Assembly (NCBI RefSeq): GCF_964340395.1
Contig: NC_135552.1
Location: 5,889,994 to 5,953,993 of the forward strand
DNA: 64,000 nucleotides
Reading direction: 5' to 3'
Origin: Glandiceps talaboti
Taxonomy: Eukaryota; Hemichordata; Enteropneusta; Spengelidae
This document shows positions 10,691 through 22,483 of this stretch, piece by piece. Each line of letters begins with the position of its first letter. Positions within the stretch are counted from its first letter, which is position 1. Under the pieces are notes generated by a model, which did not search any database, had not been told where the DNA came from, and saw only the letters and a program-made list of their open reading frames with translations. The position numbers and the translations under genes are program-made.

Positions 10691-13600
10691 AGGTCTCGGG
10701 GGGGGGGGGGGGGACAGCTATACTTGACTTTTCTGAGGAAACGCCTGTACTACATTCAGAAATATACTTTTATGTGGAGACAACTACACTTTACTTTCAT
10801 TGAGGAACAACTATACTAATTTTATGAGGATCAGTTATACTTTACTTTGGGGGATTACTTTACTTTTAGACGGTTATCACTACTTTATGGGGAAACAGCT
10901 GTACTTTACTGTAATAAGGGAATAGCAATAGTTTACTATTATGATTGAACGGCTATACTATATTTACAGGGGGGTCAGTTATACTTTACTTTGATTGGAA
11001 CAGATATTGCTATTGGGGAAACAGCTATGCTTTAATTTTATTGGGAGAACAGCTATACTTTAATTCTATAAGGGAATAGATTTACTACTGTTATGGGGGC
11101 AGTTATACTTAAGTTTATGAGGGGGACAACGTCACTTTCTTTTATAGAGAACAACTGTTATGGCAGGTGTAGTTATACTTTATTTTTACAGGTGGAACAG
11201 CTATACTTAGTGATACTTTAGTCTTATAGGGAACAGTTACACTACTTTCACTGGGAACAGATACATTTCACTTTGATTAGCGAACAGTTACACTTTTAAA
11301 CTTTACTTTGTTTTGGGAACAGTTACTCTTTACATTGATTGGGGAACAGTTACACTTTGATGGGGGCGGGGGGGGGTTGAACTTTATTTTCATAGGGGAA
11401 CAGGTACATTTTACTTTGTTTTGGGAACAGTTACACTTTTAAACTTTACTTTATTTTAGGAACAGTTGCTTTGAGTGATGGTTTAGTCTTGTGGTGAACA
11501 GTTACACTTTACTTTCTTTGGAGATCTGTTACACATTGCTTTGATTTCGGAAAAGTTGCACTATACATTGATTGGGGAACAGTTACACTTTTCTTTGGGG
11601 AACATTTACTTTGAGTGGGAAACAGTTGCACTTGATTTTGACTGGAGAACAGCTACAATTCACTTTGTCTTAGGAACTGTTACTTTGACTGATGTTTAGT
11701 CTTGTGGGGAACAGTTATACTACTTTCATTGGGAACAGTTACACTTTACTTTGATTGAGGAACAGTTACACTTTAGTTTGATTGGGGAACAGTTGCACCT
11801 TACTTTGATTGGGGAAGAGTTACACTTTACTTTGATTGGGGAACAGTCATACTTGGCTTTGATTGGGGAACAGTTACACTTTAGTTTGATTGGGGAACAG
11901 TTACACTTTACTTTGATTGGGGAACAGATATCCTTCATTTTTATTGGGTAACAGTTACACTTTAGTTTGATTGGGGAACAGTTACACTTTACTTTGTTTG
12001 GCGAACAGTTACACTTTACTTTGATTGGAGAACAGTTACACTTTACTTTTGATTGGGGAACAGTTACACTTTACTTTGATTGGGTAACAGTTACACTTTA
12101 GTTTGATTGGGGAACAGTTACACTTTACTTTTGATTGGGGAACAGTTACACTTTACTTTTGATTGGGGAACAGTTACACTTTACTTTGATTGGGTAACAG
12201 TTACACTTTAGTTTGATTGGGGAACAGTTACACTTTACTTTGATTGGGGAACAGTTATCCTTCATTTTGATTGGGTAACAGTTACACTTTAGTTTGATTG
12301 GGGAACAGTTACACTTTAGTTTGATTGGGGAACAGTTACACTTTAGTTTGATTGGGGAACAGTTACAGTTTACACTGATTGGGGAACAGTTACACTTTAC
12401 TTTGATTTGGGAACACTTTCACTTTACTTTGATTGGGGAACAGTTACACTTTTCGTTGGGGAACATTTACTTTGAGTGGGAAACAGTTGCACTTTATTTT
12501 GACTGGAGAACAGCTACAATTCACTTTGGCTTAGGAACTGTTACTTTGACTGATGTTTAGTCTTGTGAGGAACAGTTACACTTTAGTTTGATTGGGGAAC
12601 AGTTGCACCTTACTTTGATTGGGGAAGAGTTACACTTTACTTTGATTGGGGAACAGTCATACTTGGCTTTGATTGGGGAACAGTTACACTTTAGTTTGAT
12701 TGGGGAACAGTTACACTTTAGTTTGATTGGGGAACAGATATCCTTCATTTTTATTGGGTAACAGTTACACTTTAGTTTGATTGGGGAACAGTTACACTTT
12801 ACTTTGTTTGGCGAACAGTTACACTTTACTTTGATTGGAGAACAGTTACACTTTACTTTTGATTGGGGAACAGTTACACTTTACTTTGATTGGGTAACAG
12901 TTACACTTTAGTTTGATTGGGGAACAGTTACACTTTACTTTTGATTGGGGAACAGTTATACTACTTTCATTGGGAACAGTTACACTTTACTTTGATTGAG
13001 GAACAGTTACACTTTAGTTTGATTGGGGAACAGTTCCACCTTACTTTGATTGGGGAAGAGTTGCACTTTACTTTGATTGGTGAACAGTCATACTTGGCTT
13101 TGATTGGGGAACAGTTACACTTTACTTTGATTTGGGAACACTTTCACTTTAGTTTGATTGGGGAACAGTTTCACTTTACTTTGATAGGGAAACAGTTACA
13201 CTTTACTTTGATTGGGTAACAGTTACACTTTAGTTTGATAGGGGAACAGTTATCCTTCATTTTGATTGGGTGACAGTTACACTTTAGTTTGATTGGGGAA
13301 CAGTAACACTTTAGTTTGATTGGGGAACAGTTACACTTTAGTTTGATTGGGGAACAGTTGCACTTTACATTGATTGGGGAACAGTTACACTTTACTTTGA
13401 TTTGGGAACAGTTTCACTTTACTTTGATTGGGGAACAGTTACACTTTACTTTGATTGGGGAACAGTTGCACTTTACTTTGATTGGGGAACAGTTATCCTT
13501 CATTTTGATTGGGGAACAGTTCTTTACTTTGATTGGGGAACAGTTACACTTTAGTTTGATTTGGGAACAGTTATGCTTTACTTTGATTCGGTAACAGTTA

Positions 13601-13740
13601 CACGTTACTTTGATTGGGGAACAGTTACACTGTACTTTGCTTGGGAAACAGTTACACTTTAATAGTTTGATTGGGGAACAGTTACACTTTAATAGTTTGA
13701 TTGGGGAACAGTAACACTTTATGTTAATAAGGGAAATATG
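10691..13740. repeat. 3 kb minisatellite, ~27 bp unit
   Basis: More than 90 head-to-tail units. Most read GGGGAACAGTTACACTTTAC followed by TTTGATT (26-28 bp); variants have TAG for TAC, TTTTGATT, or GGTAACAG. The left third (about 10700-11700) is strongly diverged with irregular spacing; the rest is homogeneous. There is higher-order structure: a variant block around AGTTGCACCTTACTTTG at 11791 recurs about 810 bp later at 12601 and again, altered, at 13032. The unit is usually a multiple of three, so long open frames appear on both strands (IGEQLHFTL and CSPIKLKCN repeats); these are a by-product. Confidence 0.95.
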
Positions 13741-14116
13741 TCATTTTTTTATATTTTTCTCCATTACATTGTTCATAATTGTTCCTGATGATGTACTTTG
13801 AATGAGCACTATATAATACCTTTGAATAAATGTTAATTTTGTGTCAAACAAACCAAAGTGGTTTTAGCAGTGTATTACTACACTATACTGGCTACCACGG
13901 TAACTTAGCAACATTTGAGTAGGTCATACCTCGTGATTTTTTGTACAAATAACAACTGCTTGTGAAATAAAACAACTGTTCGTGATTTTCCCATTTATTT
14001 TATGTTGTAAACATTTTAGTCTGGTTTCCATTGCAACTCATTTTTTGTAATGATTTTTCTGAATGTTGTTAGAGGATACTCGACTATATGTAACAGTTTG
14101 TATATATTGCCATTTT
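13741..14116. other. Non-coding DNA
   Basis: AT-rich spacer between the minisatellite and a dispersed repeat; nothing recognisable. Confidence 0.5.
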
Positions 14117-14449
14117 GTAATGTCATGCATATTCATCTTAAGGAGGGGCTTGTAAAACTAAAACTAAAATGTGTGAATGACAAAGTCTACACACTCATCA
14201 AACACAATTACCATAAACTGATAAGACATAGTAATAACATAAATGTGTCTGTCAACACCTGCATGTAGAGATTGAATATATTAAAGTATATATATGCATA
14301 CATGGCACAACCCACCACTCAATGTAATCTCAATGGAATGTCCGGTCTGAAAATGACATTTGCTAGACTGTTCGGGCAAGCTCTCACTGCGAACTTCGTT
14401 CGCTTATAGTATCGAAAGAAAGTCCGAACGTCTACCAGCAAGACTACTT
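14117..14449 (+). repeat. Dispersed repeat family A, copy 1 (inverted copy at 35.56-35.87 kb)
   Basis: Matches 35562-35867 in opposite orientation. Shared blocks include CATGCATATTCATCTTAAGG, AGGGGCTTGT, ACCATAAACTGATAAGACAT, GTCAACACCTGCATG, CTTTAATATATTCAATCTC (read on the other strand), TGGAATGTCCGGTCTGAAAA and GCGAACTTCGTTCGC. The right end carries a short palindrome (GCGAACTTCGTTCGC). No protein-coding motif. Probably a non-autonomous transposon. Confidence 0.8.
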
Positions 14450-15015
14450 GAATCACTCCTTCAGGAGGGTGGGCAAGGGCAAATTTCACGCTTCGTTCGT
14501 TTAGGCGGGGAGCGAGACTGGCGTCAATGCGATTGCTGAACTTCATTTCCGCACTTCTATCCACATTTTGAAAGCGTTCACGCCTTCAATTATACCAGGT
14601 TCTGTATTTACTACTGAGATGCTGATAAGTTGATTAAAATACACTCTCATGTAGTAGATTGCTAATCCTAGAATAAACTCAAGGGCTAATTGGCCAATAA
14701 ACACATCGTGTGCTTCCATTATTTGAATCAGTACACTGTACAAAAAGTCCACTTTAACAGGGGGGGGGGGGGGTAAAGTACCTAAATAACATGGGCAAAG
14801 TACCATGTGTGTTCATATTTATCCTCATATGTCCACGTTCACATTACCACATTAACATCGCCTTTGACAGGGGTGGTAAACTTGGGACAGTACCACTTTT
14901 GACAATATATTTGACCCGCATGTTAAAGATAGAACAATGTGATTATTTCCCTTCCTTTTTCAGGGGGTAAAATACATCATATACAAACCATATACATCAT
15001 ATATAATAAACATTG
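14450..15015. other. Non-coding DNA with poly-G run
   Basis: Contains a G-run at about 14760-14773 in a purine-rich context. No gene recognised. Confidence 0.4.
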
Positions 15016-15017
15016 TT

Positions 15018-15602
15018 AAATGTGGTAATTTCACAGGCTGTATATAGGGCCAAGTTTATCATCATTTACCTGGGGTGGTAAAAGCTGGCCAAACATTGGC
15101 ATACAGCTATATACTTCCTATGGTATAAATGCTGTGAAATTTGATATTACAGGGTGTATATATGGCCAAGTTTATCTTTATTTACCTGGGGTGGTAAAAG
15201 CAGGCCAAACATTAACATACAGCTATATACTTCCTATGGTATAAATGCTGTGAAATTTGATATTACAGGGTGTATATATGGCCAAGTTTATCATCATTTA
15301 CCTGGGGTGGTAAAAGTTGGCCAAACATTGGCATACCGCTATATACTTCCTATGGTATAAATGCTGTGAAATTTGATATTATTACAGGGTGTATATATGG
15401 CCAAGTTTATCTTTATTTACCTGGGGTGGTAAAAGCAGGCCAAGCATTGGCATACAGCTATATACTTCCAATGGTATAAATGCTGTGAAATTTGATAATA
15501 TTACAGGGTGTATATATGGCCAAGTTTATCTTTATTTACCTGGGGTGGTAAAAGCTGGCCAAACATTGGCATACAGCTATATACTTCCTATGGTATAAAT
15601 GA
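15018..15602. repeat. Tandem array, five ~116-119 bp units
   Basis: Units share GGCCAAGTTTATC, TTTACCTGGGGTGGTAAAAG, CTATATACTTCC and TATGGTATAAATGCTGTG. Lengths alternate because TATTACAG is sometimes expanded by three bases (TATTATTACAG). Copies are over 90% alike. Staggered 68-69 residue open frames are a by-product of the repetition. Confidence 0.95.
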
Positions 15603-15889
15603 GAAAAATGTCAATAAACAAACCGACAGCTAATTATTGATTTTATTGCATAAATAAAAGAATGGCATAATACACAAAATACAAATTTCAGCACAAAATA
15701 CAAATTTCAGCACAACAAGTCATTGAGAATGACATAGTCCCCGCTATGATTGGGTTTTAAGGAATTATCACTACTCTGATCAAGCAACAACACTTGTGAA
15801 CCTAAATCAAACAGACTTAGATATGTTGTGTCTGCTTGTTGGACATGGAACATGCCTACAACAATAAAGGATTATGGTATGGGAGATCA

Positions 15890-16437
15890 CATCACGATGA
15901 AAATGGATATGCACATGTATGTCATAGAACACTGTCCTAATACCAACTTTGAATGTGATCTGTTCAAGCATGTCTGAGTAATGGCTTTGGACACAGAAAA
16001 ATCGCAAACAAAATGACGGCCAGGCAACCATATTGGATCGTATTACAACAATGAATATGCACATGTATGTCATACCACACTGTCCTAATACCAACTTTGA
16101 ATGAGATCTGTTCAAGCATGTCTGAGTTATGGCTTTGGACATAGAAACAAAATGGCTGCCAGGCAGCCATATTGGATCGTATCACGACAAAAATGGATAT
16201 GCACATGTATGTCATAGAACACTGTCCTAATAGCAATACCAACTTTGAAAGAGATCTATTTAAGCATGTCTGAGTTATGGCTTTGGACATTGAAACAAAA
16301 TGGCTGCCAGGCAGCCATATTGGATAGTATCACGACAAAAATAGATATGCACATGTATGTCATAGAACACTGTCCTAATAGTAATACCAACTTTGAATGA
16401 GATCTGTTCAAGCATGTCTGAGTTATGGCTTTGAACA
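15890..16437. repeat. Tandem array, four ~142-148 bp units
   Basis: The landmark ATATGCACATGTATGTCATA occurs at 15907, 16055, 16197 and 16345. Units also share ACTGTCCTAATA, TCTGTTCAAGCATGTCTGAG, TATGGCTTTGGACA, and CCAGGCAGCCATATTGGAT. A 6 bp insertion (TAGTAA/TAGCAA) marks two of the units. The array ends 12 bp before the stop codon of the next gene. Confidence 0.95.
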
Positions 16438-16448
16438 TGGAAAATTCA

Positions 16449-17632
16449 TCAATTCATCAATTCTGGCTTCACAGCCCAGGATGGTGCGCCTTCAGGGACA
16501 CCCCTAAGGGAGGGTGCCCCTTCACTGCGTTTGTGCACCAATCTCCCTCCCATTTTTTTCAGTTTCTTTTCGTGTCTCTTGTCCAACATGCTGAACATTG
16601 TTACAACTCTGTCTGCGCGCCACGGCAATGGTCTAATTCTTAGTTTCTTTGCTATTCTCTGTGGATTTATGTCATCTTCAGATCCCGAATCAGATGATGA
16701 GGCTGAGGCAGAATCAGTTTCCTCGATGGAAATATAACTCGTAGCTAAAGCTGGAGTAAACAATTCTTTCTCTGCTGAAGTAATGCTGGTGCTGTTTTTC
16801 ATGCCAGTTCTTCTCCTGGTCAATTTCTGCAAAGAGGAGAAGAAAAAGTCATACAGTTTGTATTTAATCTGATAATGATATGCCAACTTTCCGTATACAA
16901 CATCTCTGATGTTTGCTAAGATGAAAAATTTGCTACCTTACTAAGACAAAACCAGAAAGGATACACAAATCTATTTGAGGAATAGAAGCTATTGCAAATG
17001 CCCCTGAAAGTTAGTTATATCTCAAAAGAAGACGCACTATCTAACTAACTAACAATCAGACAGGACAAAATATGCTGGATGACCAAAGGGTCAACACAAC
17101 CTATATTGAAAGCAAATTTGTATTCAATGGGTACATGAAAGACAAATTTGAAGATTGTTTAAAAAAAGTTACCTGTTGATTTCGTTGTCTTCTTGCTTGT
17201 TTTTTTCGATGTGTTTCAACTTTTCCTGCCTCTTCTCTCTTCCTTTCTTTTCTCTTTGAAAAAAAATATGTTCTGGTAGCAACTGTTAAGAAAAAACAAA
17301 AACATGTATGCATCACTATTTGATTAACTGATGGACACTTTGGTGAATACTATGTGTAAGCACACTCATGCCAACATGGGAAGAAATGTATGTGAAACCT
17401 GTATTATTCTCATCAAACCTTCAACATCAGTTGCCAAAATGGTGCCTTTGTTCATGATTGCGTGATGACTAGCAAAGTATTTCCATTAAAGGATTTTTTT
17501 TATAGAAATAATCTAATGGTATTGAGACTGATATACTTACACACTATTGCTTCATCTTCCTCATCTGGGTGTTGGTTGTTTACAGATTTCACAATTTCCT
17601 TGTTAAGTAGCTCATTCATCTCATTTCCATAG
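16449..17632 (-). CDS. 3' exons of an unidentified gene (C-terminal 192 residues)
   Basis: Three minus-strand exons join in phase. Exon at 17541-17632 (acceptor TTCAATAG, donor GTAAGT) encodes YGNEMNELLNKEIVKSVNNQ and an acidic stretch. Exon at 17173-17282 (acceptor TTTTTTCTTAACAG, donor GTAACT) encodes a very basic stretch, SKRKERKREEAGKVETHRKK. Exon at 16449-16826 (acceptor CTCTTTGCAG) encodes a Ser/Asp/Glu-rich segment and ends in the compact block RPLPWRADRVVTMFSMLDKR...KRSEGAPSLRGVPEGAPSWA. Phases are 1 then 0. The basic region suggests nucleic-acid binding or nuclear location (inference). The last block resembles a short conserved block I associate with uncharacterised invertebrate, often transposon-linked, proteins, but I cannot name the family. 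Upstream exons should lie at higher coordinates, where the nested transposons now sit; none was found. A tandem repeat array abuts the stop codon. Confidence 0.6.
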
Positions 17633-18356
17633 CTATTGAAAGGAGGAATATTGTGTCAGTGGAAGATACAGGTAAACAGGCTTTCAATACATTTTAATAT
17701 CGTCATAATCTAAGTTTTATGCATGAGATGGCAGGGGACTGTTGTTTTTCAAACATTACGGCTGCAAATGTTGAAGCTTTTTGAAATCATTCACATCATT
17801 TTTAATACTAATAGGCCATGTTGCCCAATGTGAATCTGACAAAGAAAGTGGCAAGACATTAACTATTCCCCTTTTCATTATTAGTATTGAATTGACCCTT
17901 TGTGCTGAATAATAATTTAGAAAATGGTCATAATTACCACATCTACACCATGTCCACAAAGACATAGTACTGTATAATGAACCTGTCAACAAATCCCTCA
18001 GCATCTCCCTATTACACTAGCCTTGTCATGCCAGATAAACACATTGATAAACAAATTGCATGTACACATGATTGATATCAAGATCAGTGACAAGCATCAG
18101 TTCCAGGAGCAGAGGACGAGATATACAATGAAACTGCATACTCAAAATTCTAAGAATCGTTGAATCTTATTTGCTGTACTTGCTTTTTTCACAAAATTGT
18201 CAAAAGATGTCTGAACTTGGACATTACACTGTTGATTTGATATGTAAGATAATGAGTAAATAGACATACAGTCCTGAAAACGTGACAATGGGTGGGGGGG
18301 GGGTCAATGCGACTGTGCAGAGTGTTTCAGCAGTTAGATAGCGTCACTACGAGCTT
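17633..18356. other. Probable intron / flank of the unidentified minus-strand gene
   Basis: No further exon can be supported. A short G-run occurs at about 18294-18302. The region ends at the insertion site of the small P-like element. Confidence 0.4.
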
Positions 18357-18464
18357 GCCCATATCATAGACCCTCCACCAACATGATACGCAACTGCGGT
18401 AAACATCAGTGGATCTTTATTGTACGATGTGTGTTTGCATACATTAAGCTAAATAAACATTTCC

Positions 18465-18475
18465 TGTCTGTTTCC

Positions 18476-18480
<5 letters not shown>
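18465..18480. repeat. LINE target-site duplication, 3' side
   Basis: TGTCTGTTTCCGAGTT, identical to 22287-22302; abuts the poly(A) end (poly-T here) of the minus-strand LINE. Confidence 0.95.
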
Positions 18481-18522
<42 letters not shown>

Positions 18523-21500
18523 AATTTTTATTACTGAAAGGATACAAAAAAACACAAGACAAAGGAAAGACAAAGAAGGAAAAAGCCAAAAAACTGCAAC
18601 AAAAGAAACGAGAAGAACCTAGCCCAGTATTGCAATATACATTACATTTAGATGCAATCAAGGTAGATGAACAGATAAAATAAAGTTGACAAGAAGATAT
18701 ATTACAAATATTCCTCAAGGCTATCAATTATCTTTTTTGTCTTTGGTTCGTAGGCATAACACTCTAGCAGCTTCTTATAGTTCTTGAATTTTTCAGCAAG
18801 GACAGTGATCATTGGTTCAACTTTGTTCACTTTGCAACTAAAAATATATCTCTTAGTCAATACACAGATAATATTCCAACTGTAGACATTTGGGTTTGTG
18901 CTAATAATACCTAACAATATTTCTTTTTCTGAAAAAGTCGTATTGCAAAGATTAAATACAAAGTTCCAGACCCGTTTAACAATTTGGCAATCATAAAATA
19001 AATGTCTCAAAGTTTCAGTTTCTAAGTTACAGAAGGTACATCTCTCATGATCAAGGAGTTTTCGAAGGAAAAGAAATCTATTTGTACAAATTATGCGATT
19101 GAGCATTTTGTATTGAAAAGATTGAAGCGATACATCATCTGTAATTTTTTTAATCAATGCAAAGTAATCCCAAAATTCATCATTAGATATATCAAATATC
19201 TCACACCACTTCTCCATACCTTTCTGGGGCTTTGTCTTATTTTTTACATTATTATCTAAAAAAGTTGTGTATATAGTTTTACAAATCTTGTCTGTAGTAA
19301 AAGTATTATGTTGAAAAGTGTTTTGAGATTCAGAGGATAGTGTAATTTACCTTTTCCATGCTATTGGAATTGTATCAATAATGCCATGGAATGTCAAAAA
19401 ATCAACAGGTAATCCATATTTTGTACAGAAATTAGTGAAAGATAAAAACTTGCCTTCTTCATCTAACAGGTCACTAATTTGATTAACTCCTTTGTTTGCC
19501 CATGATCTATAGTATACAACATTACCATTAATTTTAATATAAGGGTTTAGCCATAAGACTTGATTCAAGTAATCGGCGGTATTTTTTGGAAAATAAGAGA
19601 CCTCAGACCAGTTTTCTAGAACCTCTCGCCAAAAGACATTGTCCTTAAATTTGCGAGCGGTTACAATTTTAATCTGGTGACTATTATAAAATCTCAAATA
19701 ACTAGTATCCAAGCCTAACATGGAAGTGAAAAGACATTTCCATGAACTCTTATTCTTAGGATTAAAAACTTTTTGAAGCCAGGAATGCTTTAAGGCCTTC
19801 TGATATGTTAACAGGTGCACCACGTTTAAGCCACCATCTATTACCTTCAGACAAAGTCTATTTCTATTGATTTTATCACTGCCACCGTTCCAGATAAATT
19901 TGTAAAACAACGAGTTTAATGTAGAGATTTGTACACTTGTTAGATTTGGCAACACATATAGGCAGTGAGTAAGTTTTGGCAATGCCATTGTTTTAATGAC
20001 GGTAATTTTCCCAAATAGGGTCAAAGGACGCTTGGACCAGGTTATTAATAGTCTCTCAATTTCTGAAATTTTAGGATTGTAGTTCAACTTGGATATATCA
20101 TTTAAATCCACATCAAAAGTACAGCCAAGCACCTCGAAAGGGTGATCAATCCATTGTAATTTTTTATCTGGCAGCATAACCTTCTTACTATGACTAGAAG
20201 CCCCTATCCAAATTATTTTTGTCTTCTCGCTGTTAACCCTCAGGCCAGAGACATTGGTGAACCTGTCAAGAATATCTAGCACCCTGGCAAGGCTTTTCTC
20301 TGTCCCATCAAGAAAAAGGAAAGCGTCGTCTGCATACTGACCAAGGAGAACATCAATATTATATAAATTGATACCGCGGACATCAGGGTCGTTTTTAAAG
20401 GCAATGGCCAACAACTCTGCAATAATAATGAATAAATAGGGTGACAGGGGATCCCCTTGTCTTACTCCTCTGCTTAAATTGAGAGAAGTAGCCATTGTTT
20501 AAGATACAACTACTGGATTCACTATAAAAAGTAGCAACCCACTTCCTTATCCCTTCCCCAAAATTAAAGAACTTCAGAGCATTATCAATAGTTGCCCATT
20601 CAATCGAATCAAAAGCCTTTTCGAAATCTATCAGTACAAGCATACCGTGAATATTCTGAACTTTAGTTTGGTTTAACACATCATAAACAAGACGAGTGTT
20701 TTCTCCGATAAAGCGCGCCTTTGATAAAACCTTTTTGGTCCGAACTTATAATATCATCCAGCACACTTTTGATACGTGCGGCAATTGATGAAGCAGCGAG
20801 CTTATAATCTGTATTTAATAAAGTGATTGGTCTCCAATTCTTGATATTAAGCCTGTTTTTTCCTGGCTTTGGAATACAGGTAATTACCCCTCTACGTTGA
20901 GAAATAGAAAAATTTCCATTTCGAAAAGACTCGTTTATACATCTAACAATTAAACGACCAATATTACTCCAGAATAGTTTATAGAATTCAGGGGGAAACC
21001 CATCACAACCAGGGGTTTTACCGTTTTCCATGTTTTTTAGTGCATTACTGCATTCGTCATAAGAGATTACACCGTCTAAAATTGAACTCTGGTCATCCGA
21101 CAGCTTATTGATATCATTACTATTAAAATCCCTCATAAACGATGAAACTGATTCCGTAGTGCCACGACTGGTATAGAGATTCTTATAGAAATTTGTAGCT
21201 TCTGCAAGAATATTTTCTTGCTCTGTTAAAACTAAACCATTATTATCAGTCAACTTTTCCATCGTTTTGTTAACATATCGACGTTTTTCTAAATTGCAAA
21301 AGTATTTCGTTGGTTTTTCACCATGTTGAACCCATCGGGCTTTAGAACGAAGGAGTACTCCCTTCATATGATGTTCACGTAAAGATTCTAATTCTAGTTT
21401 TTTCGTTTCAAGTTCACCAATGTTTTCCTGATTTTGCTGGCATTGTACCTCGAGGATATCAATTTCTTTTTCTAACTCAGCTGTTCTTTTATTGCGTTTC

Positions 21501-22286
21501 CTTTTTTGTCTAGCAGTATACTGAATAGTGGCACCGCGGATTTTCAATTTCATTGTTTCCCATAACAACTGGTCGCTGATAGAAAACTCAGTAAAATCGA
21601 CCTCTGCACTGTCGACATTACCATTGATAGAATACTCATTTAAAGTTTCATGAATAATAGTCTTTACCATAACAACATAATCTTTATCTGTAATAAGACT
21701 GGTATTCCATTTCCAGAACCCTTTGCCTCTATCTGTTTTAAAAAGATTAAGGTTGAGAATAACCAAGGAGTGGTCTGTGCGGTAACCAGATTTGATACCA
21801 CAATTGGTAGTCCTAGCTTCTAGATCGGGAGTGATGAGAAAATAGTCAAGACGTCCCTGTTTTAGGGGACGTTTCTGACGCCAGGTGTAACAACGCTTCT
21901 CAGGGTTCAGCGAGCGCCAGATGTGCACTAAATAATATTCATTAGTTAACCCGTCAATTGACCGTTTTGCATTTGGATTGTTTGCATTCATGTACCCCAT
22001 TGTGTCCAACTGATAATCACGTACAACGTTCCAGTCACCGCCACACAGGACGGATTCATTACCCATATCATCAATAAAATTACGCAAATGATTTACAAAA
22101 TCGGGATTGTCCACATTTGGGGCATAAATATTAGCTAAAGTACACTTATTTTCACCAATAGACATATCGACTACAATTACTCTACCATCAGAATCCCTGG
22201 AGGTTCTGTGAATGTTGTATTCAAAGGAATTATTAAATAGTATGGCGACTCCTCCTTTCTGACCAGAGACAGAATTTATCTCGCAA
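18481..22286 (-). mobile_element. 5'-truncated L1/Tx1-like LINE
   Basis: A 36-base T run at 18481-18516 is the poly(A) tail read from the other strand. The body runs to 22286, where the element is cut inside its endonuclease domain. Identical 16 bp duplications flank it, the mark of target-primed reverse transcription. No ORF1 remains. The element sits in the left arm of the short P-like element, so it is the younger insertion. The intact duplication and long poly(A) suggest it is fairly recent, although its reading frame is already broken. Confidence 0.95.
18702..22286 (-). pseudogene. LINE ORF2 (endonuclease-reverse transcriptase), frameshifted
   Basis: In order: the rest of the APE endonuclease, starting with SVSGQKGGVAILFNNSFEYN and containing CGGDWNVV, CYTWRQ, RLDYFLIT and GYRTDHSLV; a Lys/Glu-rich linker; reverse transcriptase with GKTPGCDGFPPEFYK, NWRPITLLNTDYK, DQKGFIKG, LIDFEKAFDSIEW, SRGVRQGDPLSPYLF and the catalytic YADDAFLFLDG; and a C-terminal region with the Cys/His motif CTFCNLETETLRHLFYDC. 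Frame changes occur just after DQKGFIKG (about 20700), before SRGVRQGDP (about 20490), and a break near 19350-19220 separates the C-terminal frame. The gene therefore cannot make a full protein. The layout (APE, RT, terminal CCHC) fits the L1/Tx1 group. Clade assignment is from motif style, not from a tree. Confidence 0.93.
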
Positions 22287-22302
22287 TGTCTGTTTCCGAG
22301 TT
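22287..22302. repeat. LINE target-site duplication, 5' side
   Basis: TGTCTGTTTCCGAGTT, identical to 18465-18480. Confidence 0.95.
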
Positions 22303-22483
22303 GTTTACAGTCAGTGAATGTTGCTAGCTATCCGACATGTTTTTGACTAAATTTTCCGACCATTTCGAAGTTTACAACTGGTTGAAGACCCCAACAAGAT
22401 ATATAGTATTTTAGGTAAATGCATACATAGTCGTGTCGTGTATTTTGTTGTTCTATGGCATGCGTATCCTGTTGGTGGAGGGT

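Noticed and set aside
11726-13594. Long open frames on both strands with IGEQLHFTL / CSPIKLKCN repeats, looking like a repetitive protein
   Set aside because: They are translations of a 27 bp minisatellite whose length is a multiple of three; both strands are open for the same reason, and there are no splice or start signals.
10691-13740. Regular short repeats suggesting a CRISPR array
   Set aside because: Units are contiguous with no unique spacers, and the context is an animal genome.
14319-14564. 81-residue minus-strand frame, and the related frame at 35471-35788, sharing YYKRTKFAVRACPNSLANVI
   Set aside because: The shared peptide comes from two inverted copies of a non-coding dispersed repeat; the frame is not maintained over the rest of the repeat.
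18702-19217. A separate 171-residue minus-strand gene
   Set aside because: It carries the Cys/His motif typical of the C-terminus of L1/Tx1-type ORF2 and continues the broken LINE reading frame.
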